IMG/VR virus record: IMGVR_UViG_3300009370_000191
Location: 1 to 22,001 of that record
Reading direction: 5' to 3' (one strand)
DNA from: a virus
Length of the DNA: 22,001 bases
Shown: positions 14,373-21,289 of the stretch, one piece after another
Layout of the letters: the number at the start of each line of letters is the position of its first letter
Position numbering within the stretch: the stretch's first letter is position 1
Program-made: the position numbers and the translations under genes
Notes under the pieces: generated by a model
Seen by the model: only the letters and a program-made list of their open reading frames with translations
What the model was told of the DNA's origin: nothing
The model's database searches: none

Positions 14373-15407
14373 TCAATCAAATAGGTCTGCTGAATTGTTT
14401 GCCACCCAATTCTTAATTGCATCATGATTTATTGACTCTGGATTTCGTTTATAAATATCTCTTAATGTTATTACTTGGAAATCACTAGATAGTCTTGTAT
14501 TTGCAGTTACAATTGTTTCTATATTATCTGGTGTACAATTATGTGCTAATAAGGTTGTAACTGCATATTTTTCACTAGGTTCTCTAGGTACTTTCCAGCC
14601 TGCTTTTGGATCAGCTAATATTTGTTCTATGGTAGGTAAATTTTTATAGATTTTAGCATAAGTAGTTAATTCTACAGATGCTCCTTCTCCAATAGTTCCA
14701 GCTAATCTAATCTGATTAATATCATCTATTTCTTGGTTTTTAATTACTTTTGAAGCAAATGCCCAAGTACGTGGACAAGGAAATGTTAGCTCATTGGTTG
14801 CTGGGTCAAATTTATGTAAAATTTCTGGTTTAAATTTAATTAAAGATATGATTCTTTGGTCAATATCATTCTTATTTGCCCAATCTAACCATACCTTATG
14901 GTCTATTTTCATCCGATAATGATGTAATCTGGATGTAGTAGCAGTACTTTGAGTACTTACAATAGCTCTATCGGTAACTAGATTGCCTGCTGCAACAATC
15001 AAACATCTTGGATGTAGCTTACGTTTATATGCTTCCTTATCTAAAATTAACTTATACGCAGCTGCTTCTGTTTGCTTATTTCCTGAATTAAATTCATCCA
15101 AAAATAATAACCAGCCTTTGTATCCTTCTGGTATTTTATCTGACTCGATTGGAAAATATTCTGGAACATGGAATGTCATTCTTTTCATATTAGCGCCATT
15201 CTCAATAACTCCAGGATACCCCTGCATATCTACAGGTTCACATTGCGATACCCGTAGATCTATTACTTTAAGATCAAATGTTTTAGCAATATCACGAATA
15301 ATATCAGATTTACCCATGCCTGGGCTAGAAGCTACCATAGCAGTTATTCCAGCTTTAAAATCTCTAATTAATGCTTTTCGTAATTGCCATGCATTTATTT
15401 CGTACAT
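14373..15407 (-). CDS. MoxR-type AAA+ ATPase
   Basis: The 344-residue protein has Walker A S-P-G-M-G-K-S-D (28-35), Walker B W-L-L-F-L-D-E-F-N (99-107), a sensor-1 stretch L-I-V-A-A-G-N and an R-L-H-H-Y segment with a candidate arginine finger. This is the MoxR/AAA_5 layout. MoxR ATPases form hexamers and work with a VWA partner, which is the next gene. The pair probably remodels a protein complex during infection. N4-like phages carry the same pair. Start ATG 15407 overlaps the stop of the previous gene by one base (TAATG), with GGGGAG upstream. Confidence 0.85.
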   Translation of the reverse strand: MYEINAWQLRKALIRDFKAGITAMVASSPGMGKSDIIRDIAKTFDLKVIDLRVSQCEPVDMQGYPGVIENGANMKRMTFHVPEYFPIESDKIPEGYKGWLLFLDEFNSGNKQTEAAAYKLILDKEAYKRKLHPRCLIVAAGNLVTDRAIVSTQSTATTSRLHHYRMKIDHKVWLDWANKNDIDQRIISLIKFKPEILHKFDPATNELTFPCPRTWAFASKVIKNQEIDDINQIRLAGTIGEGASVELTTYAKIYKNLPTIEQILADPKAGWKVPREPSEKYAVTTLLAHNCTPDNIETIVTANTRLSSDFQVITLRDIYKRNPESINHDAIKNWVANNSADLFD

Positions 15408-16048
15408 TAGTTGCTCCCCTCTATTAAATTAGTTGTTAGTCTATTTTTTAAAGCACTTGGGACACTTGGAAGCTCTGGGTCTTCTGCTTTCTTTTTTCTT
15501 TTAGCTCTTGGAGGTTCTACAGGTAGATATTTATGGAATGCGGCTGGCCAAATTTCCCTTAATTTTTGAGATCCTTTAAATTGTTCAGTAGTAGACTGTA
15601 AAAATTGCTTTGTTTCCATCTTTTCTTTTTGTACTTCCAATATTTGTTCACAAAGCTTTCCTATATCTTCTTTAAGATCTTCATGCGGTTTTTGGGGTTT
15701 AGGAGATAAATAAGATCTGTTTGATTCTACAGGATTTATAATATCTGTTTCACTTTGAAAGCTCCATTGAACACGAACTTCATCAGGAGGTGGAGTTACT
15801 CCATAGCCTAATTTGCTCTTTTCGTCTATCCCCCAAGGATATGCGATACTTAAAACATATTCTTTATACTTAGTGATCATGTCATCAGGAATACTATCTA
15901 ACCTATCTTTAAATTGTGCTAGCCATAGCTCTCTATTTTTTCTTGCAAACTCACTACCTTTTTCTTTAAATTGAGTTTCTTTAGTTCCATATAGATCTTT
16001 TAATATTTTATCTGTGATTTCTTTTAAATCCCATTGACCTAATCTCAT
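15407..16048 (-). CDS. uncharacterised protein, possibly Nmad5-like (213 aa)
   Basis: The first 70 residues are a charged helical region beginning M-R-L, with several Ala/Arg/Glu heptads, then an L-S-I-A-Y-P-W segment. This layout reminds me of the phage Nmad5 family (nucleotide modification-associated domain 5), but the match is weak. The middle contains Pro-rich linkers, and the C-terminus has a very basic patch (R-A-K-R-K-K-K-A). No catalytic motif is visible. It is translationally coupled on both sides: a 4-nt overlap with the Cys-rich gene and a 1-nt overlap with the MoxR gene. It may be an adaptor or substrate of the MoxR-VWA pair. Confidence 0.55.
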   Translation of the reverse strand: MRLGQWDLKEITDKILKDLYGTKETQFKEKGSEFARKNRELWLAQFKDRLDSIPDDMITKYKEYVLSIAYPWGIDEKSKLGYGVTPPPDEVRVQWSFQSETDIINPVESNRSYLSPKPQKPHEDLKEDIGKLCEQILEVQKEKMETKQFLQSTTEQFKGSQKLREIWPAAFHKYLPVEPPRAKRKKKAEDPELPSVPSALKNRLTTNLIEGSN

Positions 16049-16242
16049 ACTTTATCCTCCAATAATTTTTTTAACCTATAATTATTAAGCTGTTCTCGTA
16101 CTTGACAAATTTTACTGTTATGTAAATTCATGCAATATTCGATATTTTTTTCAATTGGTTGCTTATGTTTAATGCATTTATTATCAATCCTCCAATGCTG
16201 ACAAGCTCGCATTTCACAAGATTTTACTACAAAATATGACAT
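16045..16242 (-). CDS. small Cys-rich protein (65 aa)
   Basis: Five cysteines lie at about residues 9, 14, 23, 37 and 46, with His/Trp residues between them (C-x4-C-Q-H-W). This suggests a small zinc-binding or disulphide-stabilised fold. The last 20 residues are a basic helix. I do not recognise a family. It is the first gene after the terminator that ends the RNA polymerase unit's downstream neighbour region, so it opens a new transcription unit. An AGGAG site lies eight bases before the ATG. Confidence 0.55.
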   Translation of the reverse strand: MSYFVVKSCEMRACQHWRIDNKCIKHKQPIEKNIEYCMNLHNSKICQVREQLNNYRLKKLLEDKV

Positions 16243-16302
16243 TAAACAGCTCCTAGTTTATAGTTTGATTAAGTGAGTTTAACACTATAATCTTAAGTAT
16301 TG
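16243..16302 (-). promoter_or_regulatory. likely promoter region for the MoxR-to-DNA polymerase gene cluster
   Basis: This AT-rich stretch lies between a strong terminator and the ATG of the 65-aa gene. Transcription of the large replication cluster to the left must restart here or read through the terminator. No consensus could be proved. It is the natural place for a middle promoter used by the phage's own RNA polymerase. The reading on the minus strand includes AATACTTAAGATTATAG. Confidence 0.35.
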
Positions 16303-16356
16303 AAAAAAAAAGAGGGTGCCAAAATCGGTCAATCCCCAACCGATTCTGACACCCCC
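16303..16356 (-). terminator. strong rho-independent terminator after the RNA polymerase gene
   Basis: On the minus strand a near-perfect stem of about 18 bp (GGGGTGTCAGAATCGGT with ACCGATTTTGGCACCC, two G-U pairs) closes a short loop rich in G. It is followed by CTC and a run of nine T. This is among the most convincing terminators in the window and ends transcription from the RNA polymerase side. Confidence 0.92.
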
Positions 16357-16368
16357 TATGTTAAGAAA

Positions 16369-16398
16369 ATATGCATAGGCCATAAACCCTATACATAT
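16369..16398 (-). terminator. second hairpin immediately after the RNA polymerase stop codon
   Basis: An 11-bp stem (ATATGTATAGG with CCTATGCATAT, one G-U pair, 8-nt loop) lies 12 nt after the RNA polymerase stop and is followed by TTTCTTAA on the minus strand. It may be a weak terminator in tandem with the strong one below it. An mRNA 3'-end processing or stability hairpin is the alternative. Confidence 0.5.
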
Positions 16399-16410
16399 TC
16401 TCGAGGAGAC

Positions 16411-18183
16411 TCATGATAGCATGTACTCACTGTTAACAATAAATGAATCTAATGTATTGTTTTTCCTTTTAACTCTTAATGAACTACTACCCATTATTTG
16501 TCTTAATATACTACCAAATAGATCACTTTTAGCAATTTCAGCCATTATTTTCCTATAATTATCTTTTACTGCTAAGAAATGGTTTGGATGAAACAGAAAA
16601 CAATCATGGACATGCACTAATTGAAATTTGCAACGTCTTACCATTTCTCTTGCTATATACCCATCAATAGAATGAATCACATTAGGACATAGTGATCTGT
16701 AATCATCTGATGTCCCTATTTGTTCCCATTCTACTCGTATTCTACCAAATTCCGGATCTGTATATGTACCTTTAACATCAACTTTTACAGGTATATATAC
16801 TTGATGACCATCGGGCATTATCCATGAGTGATGATCTTTATTAGACTGCCAGCAGTTGTTTATAGTATTCATAACCTGTTCAGCCCCAGGTAGTAGACCA
16901 TTAACAACCTCATAGAATGCTTCTAATTGTCCTTCTTTTTTAAGCACTGCTTTAGGTCTAGCTTCAGAATTATAGAAATGCGTCATTGTGGCTTCTTTGA
17001 CCTCTAAGCGCTTAACTTTATGTTTAAGCTTCTTATTCATCATTTTAACCACTTCCCCATATAGGTCATACCTTTTATTAGGGTCTATACAATTAACGTA
17101 TTTAGCGGTCTTCTGACACCCTGAGATTACTGCCATAATCTGAATACCAGAAGATGTAGCATCTAGACTCATGGTATACCCAGAAGGTTTTTGACATTCA
17201 GCATCTTGAACAGCCCTTAATGCTTTACGTCCTAACATAGGTTTTTCCCACTTTATCTCATTGATATCTTGGTTAGCTGCCCAATTTACTCTTTCTTGCC
17301 AAGTTAATTTATCCTTACCAGCTAAATTAGCTATAGAAATGTATAAGAAAGGTAATTGAGTAATAACCTCCTTTTTATGCATAGATAACAATGCTTTACC
17401 ATATTCATTATTTTGCAGGTTTAAGTCATATCCTGAAGAATAACTTCTCCCTCTTTTGTCATATCTCCATACAAAATAGAAATGCTTATCTATGTATTCA
17501 TCCATTACTCTTAGGAATTGATTTCTATTCAGTTGTTCATTTGTATCTTTTTCAAATAGATACGTAGAAGGATCAATTTCCCAAGGGATAGATTGAAGTT
17601 TATTAATTACGTCATAAGCTAGTGGTTTATCATGTTGATTAAAATGAGATCCAAGTACTAAGTGCTTGTTTTCCCACATCCACCCACCATTGTAATTATT
17701 TTTCCATGGTATAGGTGGTTTCTTCATTGGAGGTAGATATTGCAGCTTATCTATTCTATCTCTAACAGCTTTGGTTAGTATTAATCTAGGGACAATGTAT
17801 ACTTCTTTACCTAGTGCTGTATCTCTACGTGGTACAATTGTATACAAATTACTATCTCTACATTCTTTTAGTAATGTTAGTCCCCAATGAAATGCATCTA
17901 ATGGGTAGTCAATCTTAGCACTGTTTCCAAGCTGTACACTTACTGCTTGGATCGGCTTTGGAGTATTCTCTTTTAGTATGAACGACAAGAATTTTATGAA
18001 TATTTCTTTGTCTGTTCTATTCTTATCAGTATTACATTCTGCTATGTTATCAAGAATATTGCACTCCATCTCGCTCGGTATTTCATTTTGTATGGCTTCC
18101 ATTATGATGTCATCAGTTAACCTAGTAGACCATGTAGTTTCTATCGTATATTGATCTAAATTATGTTTATCCGAATTGGACAT
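16411..18183 (-). CDS. T7-like single-subunit RNA polymerase, compact single-chain N4 RNAPII type
   Basis: The 590-residue protein keeps the full catalytic core of T7-type RNA polymerases: Y-D-K-R-G-R-S-Y (241-248), motif A L-D-A-T-S-S-G-I-Q with Asp341, motif B R392-x3-K396-x7-Y404 (equivalent to T7 Arg627, Lys631, Tyr639), C-P-N-V-I-H-S-I-D-G (499-508) and motif C V-H-V-H-D with Asp527. It is about 300 residues shorter than T7 RNA polymerase and lacks most of its N-terminal promoter domain, as in N4 RNAPII. N4 RNAPII consists of two subunits (gp15 and gp16), whereas here all motifs are on one chain. It should transcribe the middle (replication) genes, probably with a helper for promoter recognition. 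The gene lies between terminators. An ACGAGGAG site precedes the ATG. Confidence 0.92.
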   Translation of the reverse strand: MSNSDKHNLDQYTIETTWSTRLTDDIIMEAIQNEIPSEMECNILDNIAECNTDKNRTDKEIFIKFLSFILKENTPKPIQAVSVQLGNSAKIDYPLDAFHWGLTLLKECRDSNLYTIVPRRDTALGKEVYIVPRLILTKAVRDRIDKLQYLPPMKKPPIPWKNNYNGGWMWENKHLVLGSHFNQHDKPLAYDVINKLQSIPWEIDPSTYLFEKDTNEQLNRNQFLRVMDEYIDKHFYFVWRYDKRGRSYSSGYDLNLQNNEYGKALLSMHKKEVITQLPFLYISIANLAGKDKLTWQERVNWAANQDINEIKWEKPMLGRKALRAVQDAECQKPSGYTMSLDATSSGIQIMAVISGCQKTAKYVNCIDPNKRYDLYGEVVKMMNKKLKHKVKRLEVKEATMTHFYNSEARPKAVLKKEGQLEAFYEVVNGLLPGAEQVMNTINNCWQSNKDHHSWIMPDGHQVYIPVKVDVKGTYTDPEFGRIRVEWEQIGTSDDYRSLCPNVIHSIDGYIAREMVRRCKFQLVHVHDCFLFHPNHFLAVKDNYRKIMAEIAKSDLFGSILRQIMGSSSLRVKRKNNTLDSFIVNSEYMLS

Positions 18184-18205
18184 AACACTCTCTCCTCGTT
18201 AATTA

Positions 18206-18243
18206 AAATAGAAAAGCCCCCTAAGCTTATCGCTTAGGAGGCT
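18206..18243 (-). terminator. rho-independent terminator before the RNA polymerase gene
   Basis: On the minus strand a 12-bp stem (AGCCTCCTAAGC with GCTTAGGGGGCT, one G-U pair, 5-nt loop) runs directly into TTTTCTATTTTAATT. It separates the early small-gene cluster from the RNA polymerase gene. Expression of the polymerase would need read-through or a promoter in the 20 nt that remain before its ribosome site. Confidence 0.9.
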
Positions 18244-18272
18244 AACTGGTTGTTTACTACTAACGGCTAAAA

Positions 18273-18695
18273 CTACCTGAGTTTCATGTTCAAATCATAA
18301 TACTCTTGAGTTGATGGTAGATACCCCTGTATTTTAACCGGTCCTCCGGCTATTTCTTGGACAACTATAACGTCCATCTCATGAACAGTTCCTTCTGAAT
18401 CTTCAACTTTTATCTTACCGCCTGGTCTAAGATTACCACTGTCTTCAACTAGTTTTCTAGAGTCATTGTCATTGAAAACATTGACTTTAACGTCTTCTTG
18501 CGGACTAAATATTCTACTGTATCCTTGATTTAATTCTATCATTCCATCCCAAGCATGAACTAGTTTAGGAAAAGCTATAATCATATGGATTAGAAGATAA
18601 ACAAGAAAGAACAACATAAATACTTTTACAGTTGTTATAAGTGCTTTAGGTTCTTCTTTATCAATACATGGCCACATATTATCAAATAATTTCAT
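18273..18695 (-). CDS. membrane protein with one transmembrane helix and a beta-rich domain (140 aa)
   Basis: Residues about 23-42 are a clear membrane helix (hydrophobic, F/L/I/M-rich, flanked by Lys). The remaining 95 residues are polar and predicted to be beta-rich, with repeated V-K-V and G-G-K-I-K-V segments. There is no signal peptidase site, so it is probably anchored with one side in the cytoplasm and the domain in the periplasm or cytoplasm. I do not recognise the family. It is translationally coupled to the coiled-coil gene (TAATG) and is the last gene before a terminator. As an early membrane protein it could take part in superinfection exclusion, or in anchoring early complexes to the membrane as reported for N4 RNAPII. 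Both are inferences. Confidence 0.6.
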   Translation of the reverse strand: MKLFDNMWPCIDKEEPKALITTVKVFMLFFLVYLLIHMIIAFPKLVHAWDGMIELNQGYSRIFSPQEDVKVNVFNDNDSRKLVEDSGNLRPGGKIKVEDSEGTVHEMDVIVVQEIAGGPVKIQGYLPSTQEYYDLNMKLR

Positions 18696-18997
18696 TACTT
18701 TACCTCCTTCGGATCAAATTTTTCTAAATCATCTAGACTTGAGCCATCTTCATCAAATAATGCTTCATTGTAAGTTTCTACAACAGATTGCAGTATTAAG
18801 TTCTTTTCTGTTAATTTTTCTACATCGTTTTCCAACGCTTCTGTGCTTTCTTCGAGCGTTCTAATCTTACTTTTAAGGGCTTTAATCAGCCCAATAGAAT
18901 CTCCTGGTATTGTTTCTACTTCTTTTTCATCGAATAATTCTTTGATTAGTGGAGCCATTCTTAATGTTCTTTCTGCGTAATCAAATACTTGTTTCAT
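18695..18997 (-). CDS. predicted coiled-coil protein (100 aa)
   Basis: Residues about 38-82 form a heptad-like coiled coil (I-K-A-L-K-S-K-I, T-L-E-E-S-T-E-A-L-E-N-D-V), and both ends are acidic. No catalytic motif is visible. It probably dimerises and may partner the membrane protein encoded next, to which it is coupled by a one-base stop-start overlap. An AGAGGAA site precedes the ATG. The role is unknown. Confidence 0.55.
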   Translation of the reverse strand: MKQVFDYAERTLRMAPLIKELFDEKEVETIPGDSIGLIKALKSKIRTLEESTEALENDVEKLTEKNLILQSVVETYNEALFDEDGSSLDDLEKFDPKEVK

Positions 18998-19030
18998 TTT
19001 ATTTTCCTCTATAAATGGTTGAAAAGTAAA

Positions 19031-19267
19031 CTACAATGTTTCTTTTTCTGGGATAATTAGTATCTCATCATCATGGTCATATCCCACCATGTCCTGACCA
19101 AAATGATTTAATGCGTCATAATTAAATTCAATAAACTCTTCAGCTTTAGATTTAGAACTAAATTTTAAGCACCTTCCAAAAGGGTCTTGAACTATAACCA
19201 GTATAGGCATTCCGTATTGCACCCCATGTTCATTACAGGTCAAATTCTTTCCTAAAACCCATTTCAT
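19031..19267 (-). CDS. small early protein of unknown function (78 aa)
   Basis: A mixed alpha/beta protein with two Cys (about 11 and 33), predicted strands near residues 21-28 and 32-37, and an acidic C-terminal third (Y-D-H-D-D-E). Its start lies 35 nt inside the preceding 76-aa gene and has AAGGA 9-10 nt upstream. No relative is recognised. Confidence 0.5.
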   Translation of the reverse strand: MKWVLGKNLTCNEHGVQYGMPILVIVQDPFGRCLKFSSKSKAEEFIEFNYDALNHFGQDMVGYDHDDEILIIPEKETL

Positions 19268-19463
19268 ATTTATTATCCTTTCTTTTAGCTGCTATGACTT
19301 TTATACATCCAAAACTTGCTGGACCAAACTTGCCTTTACCATGTATCTCCAATGCCCTTACTCGATCTTGTAAACATATATCTTTACTGGGATAATCTCC
19401 TAAAACTTTTATGTAGTTAACTTGATAGGGTTGACTAAGCACTATCATCAGAAGTATCCACAT
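19233..19463 (-). CDS. small early protein with hydrophobic N-terminus (76 aa)
   Basis: The first ten residues (M-W-I-L-L-M-I-V-L-S) are hydrophobic and are followed by polar sequence, which could be a short signal peptide. Lack of a Lys/Arg at the very start makes this uncertain. Two Cys (about 30 and 53) would suit a disulphide if exported. AAGGAG lies eight bases before the ATG. The start is 29 nt inside the previous gene, so the two are coupled. Function is unknown. Confidence 0.5.
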   Translation of the reverse strand: MWILLMIVLSQPYQVNYIKVLGDYPSKDICLQDRVRALEIHGKGKFGPASFGCIKVIAAKRKDNKYEMGFRKEFDL

Positions 19464-19890
19464 TATCTTTCTCCTTGAAGAAACCTCGGTTAATAGATAT
19501 TACTTTATTGGACTTTCCAGTTAGTATCTTTTCTGCATTTATTAATATTTTATCTTTCTGTTCTATTGTATACTCATCAGCTTGTTGTGCAAGATTGTCT
19601 GTGAATTCATCCCATGTTTCTTCTTCAGAATGATTTGCTAAGGTAATTCGTTCACTGTTCAGCTTTTCAATAAATAACTGATTTTCATGAGTAAAAGGCT
19701 CTCTATCTTCAGCAGACACCTCTTCACGTAGTATATTCTCAACCCAAAGAACAAATGCTTTAATATGTTTAGACAAGACAGATCCTGATTTTGAACAGGG
19801 TATGTTATTATCTTTACAAAATGACTTAAATGCTTCTCTAACAATTATTCTAGTTACTGCATTTGCTATGTATCCAATTATTCTAGGCAT
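19435..19890 (-). CDS. early protein of unknown function (151 aa)
   Basis: Predicted all-helical. A basic first 50 residues are followed by a long acidic section (residues about 57-105) and an acidic tail ending D-T-S-D-D-S-A. A Cys pair lies at residues 25 and 32. I do not recognise it. The ATG lies 4 nt after the membrane-peptide gene, and its AGAGGAG site is inside that gene. The charge pattern would suit a protein that binds host factors, but there is no direct evidence. Confidence 0.55.
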   Translation of the reverse strand: MPRIIGYIANAVTRIIVREAFKSFCKDNNIPCSKSGSVLSKHIKAFVLWVENILREEVSAEDREPFTHENQLFIEKLNSERITLANHSEEETWDEFTDNLAQQADEYTIEQKDKILINAEKILTGKSNKVISINRGFFKEKDNVDTSDDSA

Positions 19891-19894
19891 AGAT

Positions 19895-20071
19895 CTAATT
19901 CTCCTCTGTTTGATGTTTATTACTGTAACCTCGGCTTATTAACATTTTTAAGAACTCTATCTCCCTATCTTTTGAAGCTACCATGTCATCGTATTGCTTA
20001 ATGGCCAGCATAATAAATACGATTGTAATGCCAATTCCCCCTAACAACATAAACAATTGAAGTAAATTCAT
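19895..20071 (-). CDS. small membrane protein (58 aa)
   Basis: This gene is too short for standard ORF cut-offs. Residues 2-24 form one hydrophobic, Gly-containing membrane helix beginning N-L-L-Q-L-F-M-L-L-G. A charged, amphipathic cytoplasmic-type tail of about 33 residues follows. AAAGGAG lies eight bases before the ATG. The arrangement is like small early phage proteins that act on the host envelope. It could also be a holin-like or inhibitor peptide, but a single helix and early position argue against a lysis role. Confidence 0.65.
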   Translation of the reverse strand: MNLLQLFMLLGGIGITIVFIMLAIKQYDDMVASKDREIEFLKMLISRGYSNKHQTEEN

Positions 20072-20114
20072 GACACTTTCTCCTTTAGTTAAAGTTATTA
20101 ATTACAACCAATCG

Positions 20115-20140
20115 GATGCACCAATCTCCATTGATGCACC
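20115..20140 (-). promoter_or_regulatory. 11-bp hairpin with a GGAG loop, between two small genes
   Basis: On the minus strand, GGTGCATCAAT and ATTGGTGCATC pair across a four-base GGAG loop, with two G-U pairs. It lies 14 nt after the stop of the 36-aa gene and about 44 nt before the membrane-peptide start. No T-run follows, so it is not a typical terminator. The GGAG loop resembles a ribosome site and is followed by no long frame. An mRNA processing or protein-binding element is possible. Confidence 0.5.
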
Positions 20141-20153
20141 CTGTTGGATGGGC

Positions 20154-20264
20154 TTACCTGAAGCCATTTTTTCTTGGTTTAACAGACTGTCTTAGTTTCT
20201 CTTGCCTTCTTGCATACCGTTCAGCCCGTCTTTTAGTCCATTGTCTTTTAGCTAGTCTTGCCAT
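20154..20264 (-). CDS. very basic 36-residue protein
   Basis: The ATG at 20264 has GGGAGA about nine bases upstream and lies 17 nt inside the preceding gene. Fifteen of 36 residues are Lys or Arg, spaced along what would be a single helix (A-K-R-Q-W-T-K-R-R-A-E-R). There is no other motif. Such a peptide could bind RNA, DNA or acidic surfaces of host RNA polymerase. The overlap and ribosome site support translation. Confidence 0.55.
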   Translation of the reverse strand: MARLAKRQWTKRRAERYARRQEKLRQSVKPRKNGFR

Positions 20265-20526
20265 TGTTTACTTTCTCCCAATAAAGTTTTGTTTGATAAA
20301 TTCCTTTAACTATTAGACTCATCCTTGTACTGAATATTCTTTTTACTTCTTCGTTTAGTTTGTGCAGTTTACGTGCTTTAATCTTGTTAAGAAGTGCATT
20401 AAACTCTTGGTCTGTTAGTAACTCAGGTGGAATACAGCTTAATTTAAATAGATCATCTTGCCAGCTTGACCCATCATCGCCATTAGCTAGATCTTCAGGT
20501 TTTGTTACTTTCATTTTCATGCCCAT
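20248..20526 (-). CDS. early protein of unknown function (92 aa)
   Basis: The first 25 residues are acidic and flexible. The rest is helical, with a basic middle (residues 47-62: I-K-A-R-K-L-H-K-L) and a more hydrophobic end. Three in-frame ATGs lie in the first five codons. The first, at 20526, has AGGAG nine bases upstream and is preferred. It follows a long hairpin at 20584-20623. No relative is recognised. Confidence 0.5.
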   Translation of the reverse strand: MGMKMKVTKPEDLANGDDGSSWQDDLFKLSCIPPELLTDQEFNALLNKIKARKLHKLNEEVKRIFSTRMSLIVKGIYQTKLYWEKVNNGKTS

Positions 20527-20572
20527 TTATCTTTCTCCTAAGTTAATGTTCACTCACTATCTTACTCATCCT

Positions 20573-20623
20573 AAAAATACAGGAATACTGACGAGTCCTG
20601 GTAACCCAGAACCCGCCAGTATT
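20573..20623 (-). terminator. 18-bp hairpin with delayed T-run after the 158-aa early gene
   Basis: On the minus strand the arms AATACTGGCGGGTTCTGG and CCAGGACTCGTCAGTATT pair fully, allowing three G-U pairs, around a GTTA loop. The T-run (TTTTT) comes only after CCTGTA. It may be a leaky terminator that sets the ratio between the 158-aa gene and those downstream, or an RNase III-type processing site. It starts 16 nt after the stop codon. Confidence 0.65.
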
Positions 20624-20638
20624 TTGTTCCCGTACTAC

Positions 20639-21115
20639 TTAGCCAATAAGCTTGCTAAATTGAGTTCCGAACCTGTTATTGATGCTTTTCTTATTAATAA
20701 CAGCTTTGGTGCAAGACTTCTTAGCATTTTTCTTAATTACGGCCCACTCAGACATTGTCATCTTGAGATTACCGCTTTTATTTACAAAGGCTACAGTTAC
20801 AGGTGTATTAGGATCTGCACCTTCAGCAATTTCTTGGTCTGTAGGAGGATACTGAACCTTTATTCCTTTATTACCTTTGCATAGAGCAACTTTTGCTTCT
20901 TTATTCAGTAATACACTAGCCATTAACTTCCCATCTAGAGGTATAATTGCACCTGTTTCTGGATGGGTTACTTCTTCTAATGCTGGCTTTGGATTAGCCG
21001 AATAAATACCGTCACTACCTAAATCAAACCTTTGATCTGAGTAGTTACCGTTTTTACTATCATCCACTGTAAAACTATGTGAATGATTTGTTTCTACTGC
21101 ATTGCCATTAGCCAT
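20639..21115 (-). CDS. early protein of unknown function (158 aa)
   Basis: The first 40 residues are polar and flexible (H-S-H-S, Asn, Asp). The middle looks beta-rich (K-V-A-L-C-K-G, I-K-V-Q-Y, V-T-V-A-F-V), and the last 40 residues are Lys-rich. G+C content is higher than in the replication genes. It is the first gene behind the second copy of the 29-bp element, so it is probably among the earliest and most highly transcribed. GGAG lies ten bases before the ATG at 21115. I do not recognise it. Confidence 0.6.
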   Translation of the reverse strand: MANGNAVETNHSHSFTVDDSKNGNYSDQRFDLGSDGIYSANPKPALEEVTHPETGAIIPLDGKLMASVLLNKEAKVALCKGNKGIKVQYPPTDQEIAEGADPNTPVTVAFVNKSGNLKMTMSEWAVIKKNAKKSCTKAVINKKSINNRFGTQFSKLIG

Positions 21116-21180
21116 GGTCTAAATCTCCAGCAGAAGTGAGTAAGATGTAGAAGATGTCATCGATTCTGCCAAGTCGAGAA

Positions 21181-21209
21181 AACATCCCTACCCTCGGAGA
21201 GAATGTTTT
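21181..21209 (-). promoter_or_regulatory. 29-bp repeated element, copy 2 (candidate early promoter)
   Basis: This site matches the copy near 21680 at 23 of 29 positions: AACA, CCC, AC, then the identical CTCGGAGAG, then GTTTT. It can fold with CTC/GAG around a GGA loop and with a longer outer stem AAAACAT/ATGTTTT (21179-21209). In N4, the virion RNA polymerase recognises a template-strand hairpin with a three-base, purine-centred loop and starts 11-12 nt away. Applied here, the start would be the C at 21186, giving a transcript beginning with G toward the 158-aa gene. The inner stem is only 3 bp. Confidence 0.5.
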
Positions 21210-21289
21210 ACAAGTAGTTATGGAGCGTAAAAAGAGTACAGTGCGAAACACATCTCTCTCTATCACTCTCTCTTACGTGTAGTGTGTAG

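Noticed and set aside
14983-15432. 149-codon plus-strand frame
   Set aside because: It is antisense to the MoxR ATPase motifs and has no ribosome site.
20101-20150. Nine-codon frame beginning in the GGAG hairpin
   Set aside because: Too short, and the only upstream ribosome-like sequence is sealed in the stem.
20360-20884. 174-codon plus-strand frame
   Set aside because: It lies opposite two well-supported minus-strand genes and crosses an 18-bp hairpin. It has no ribosome site and a Ser/Leu-rich shadow composition.
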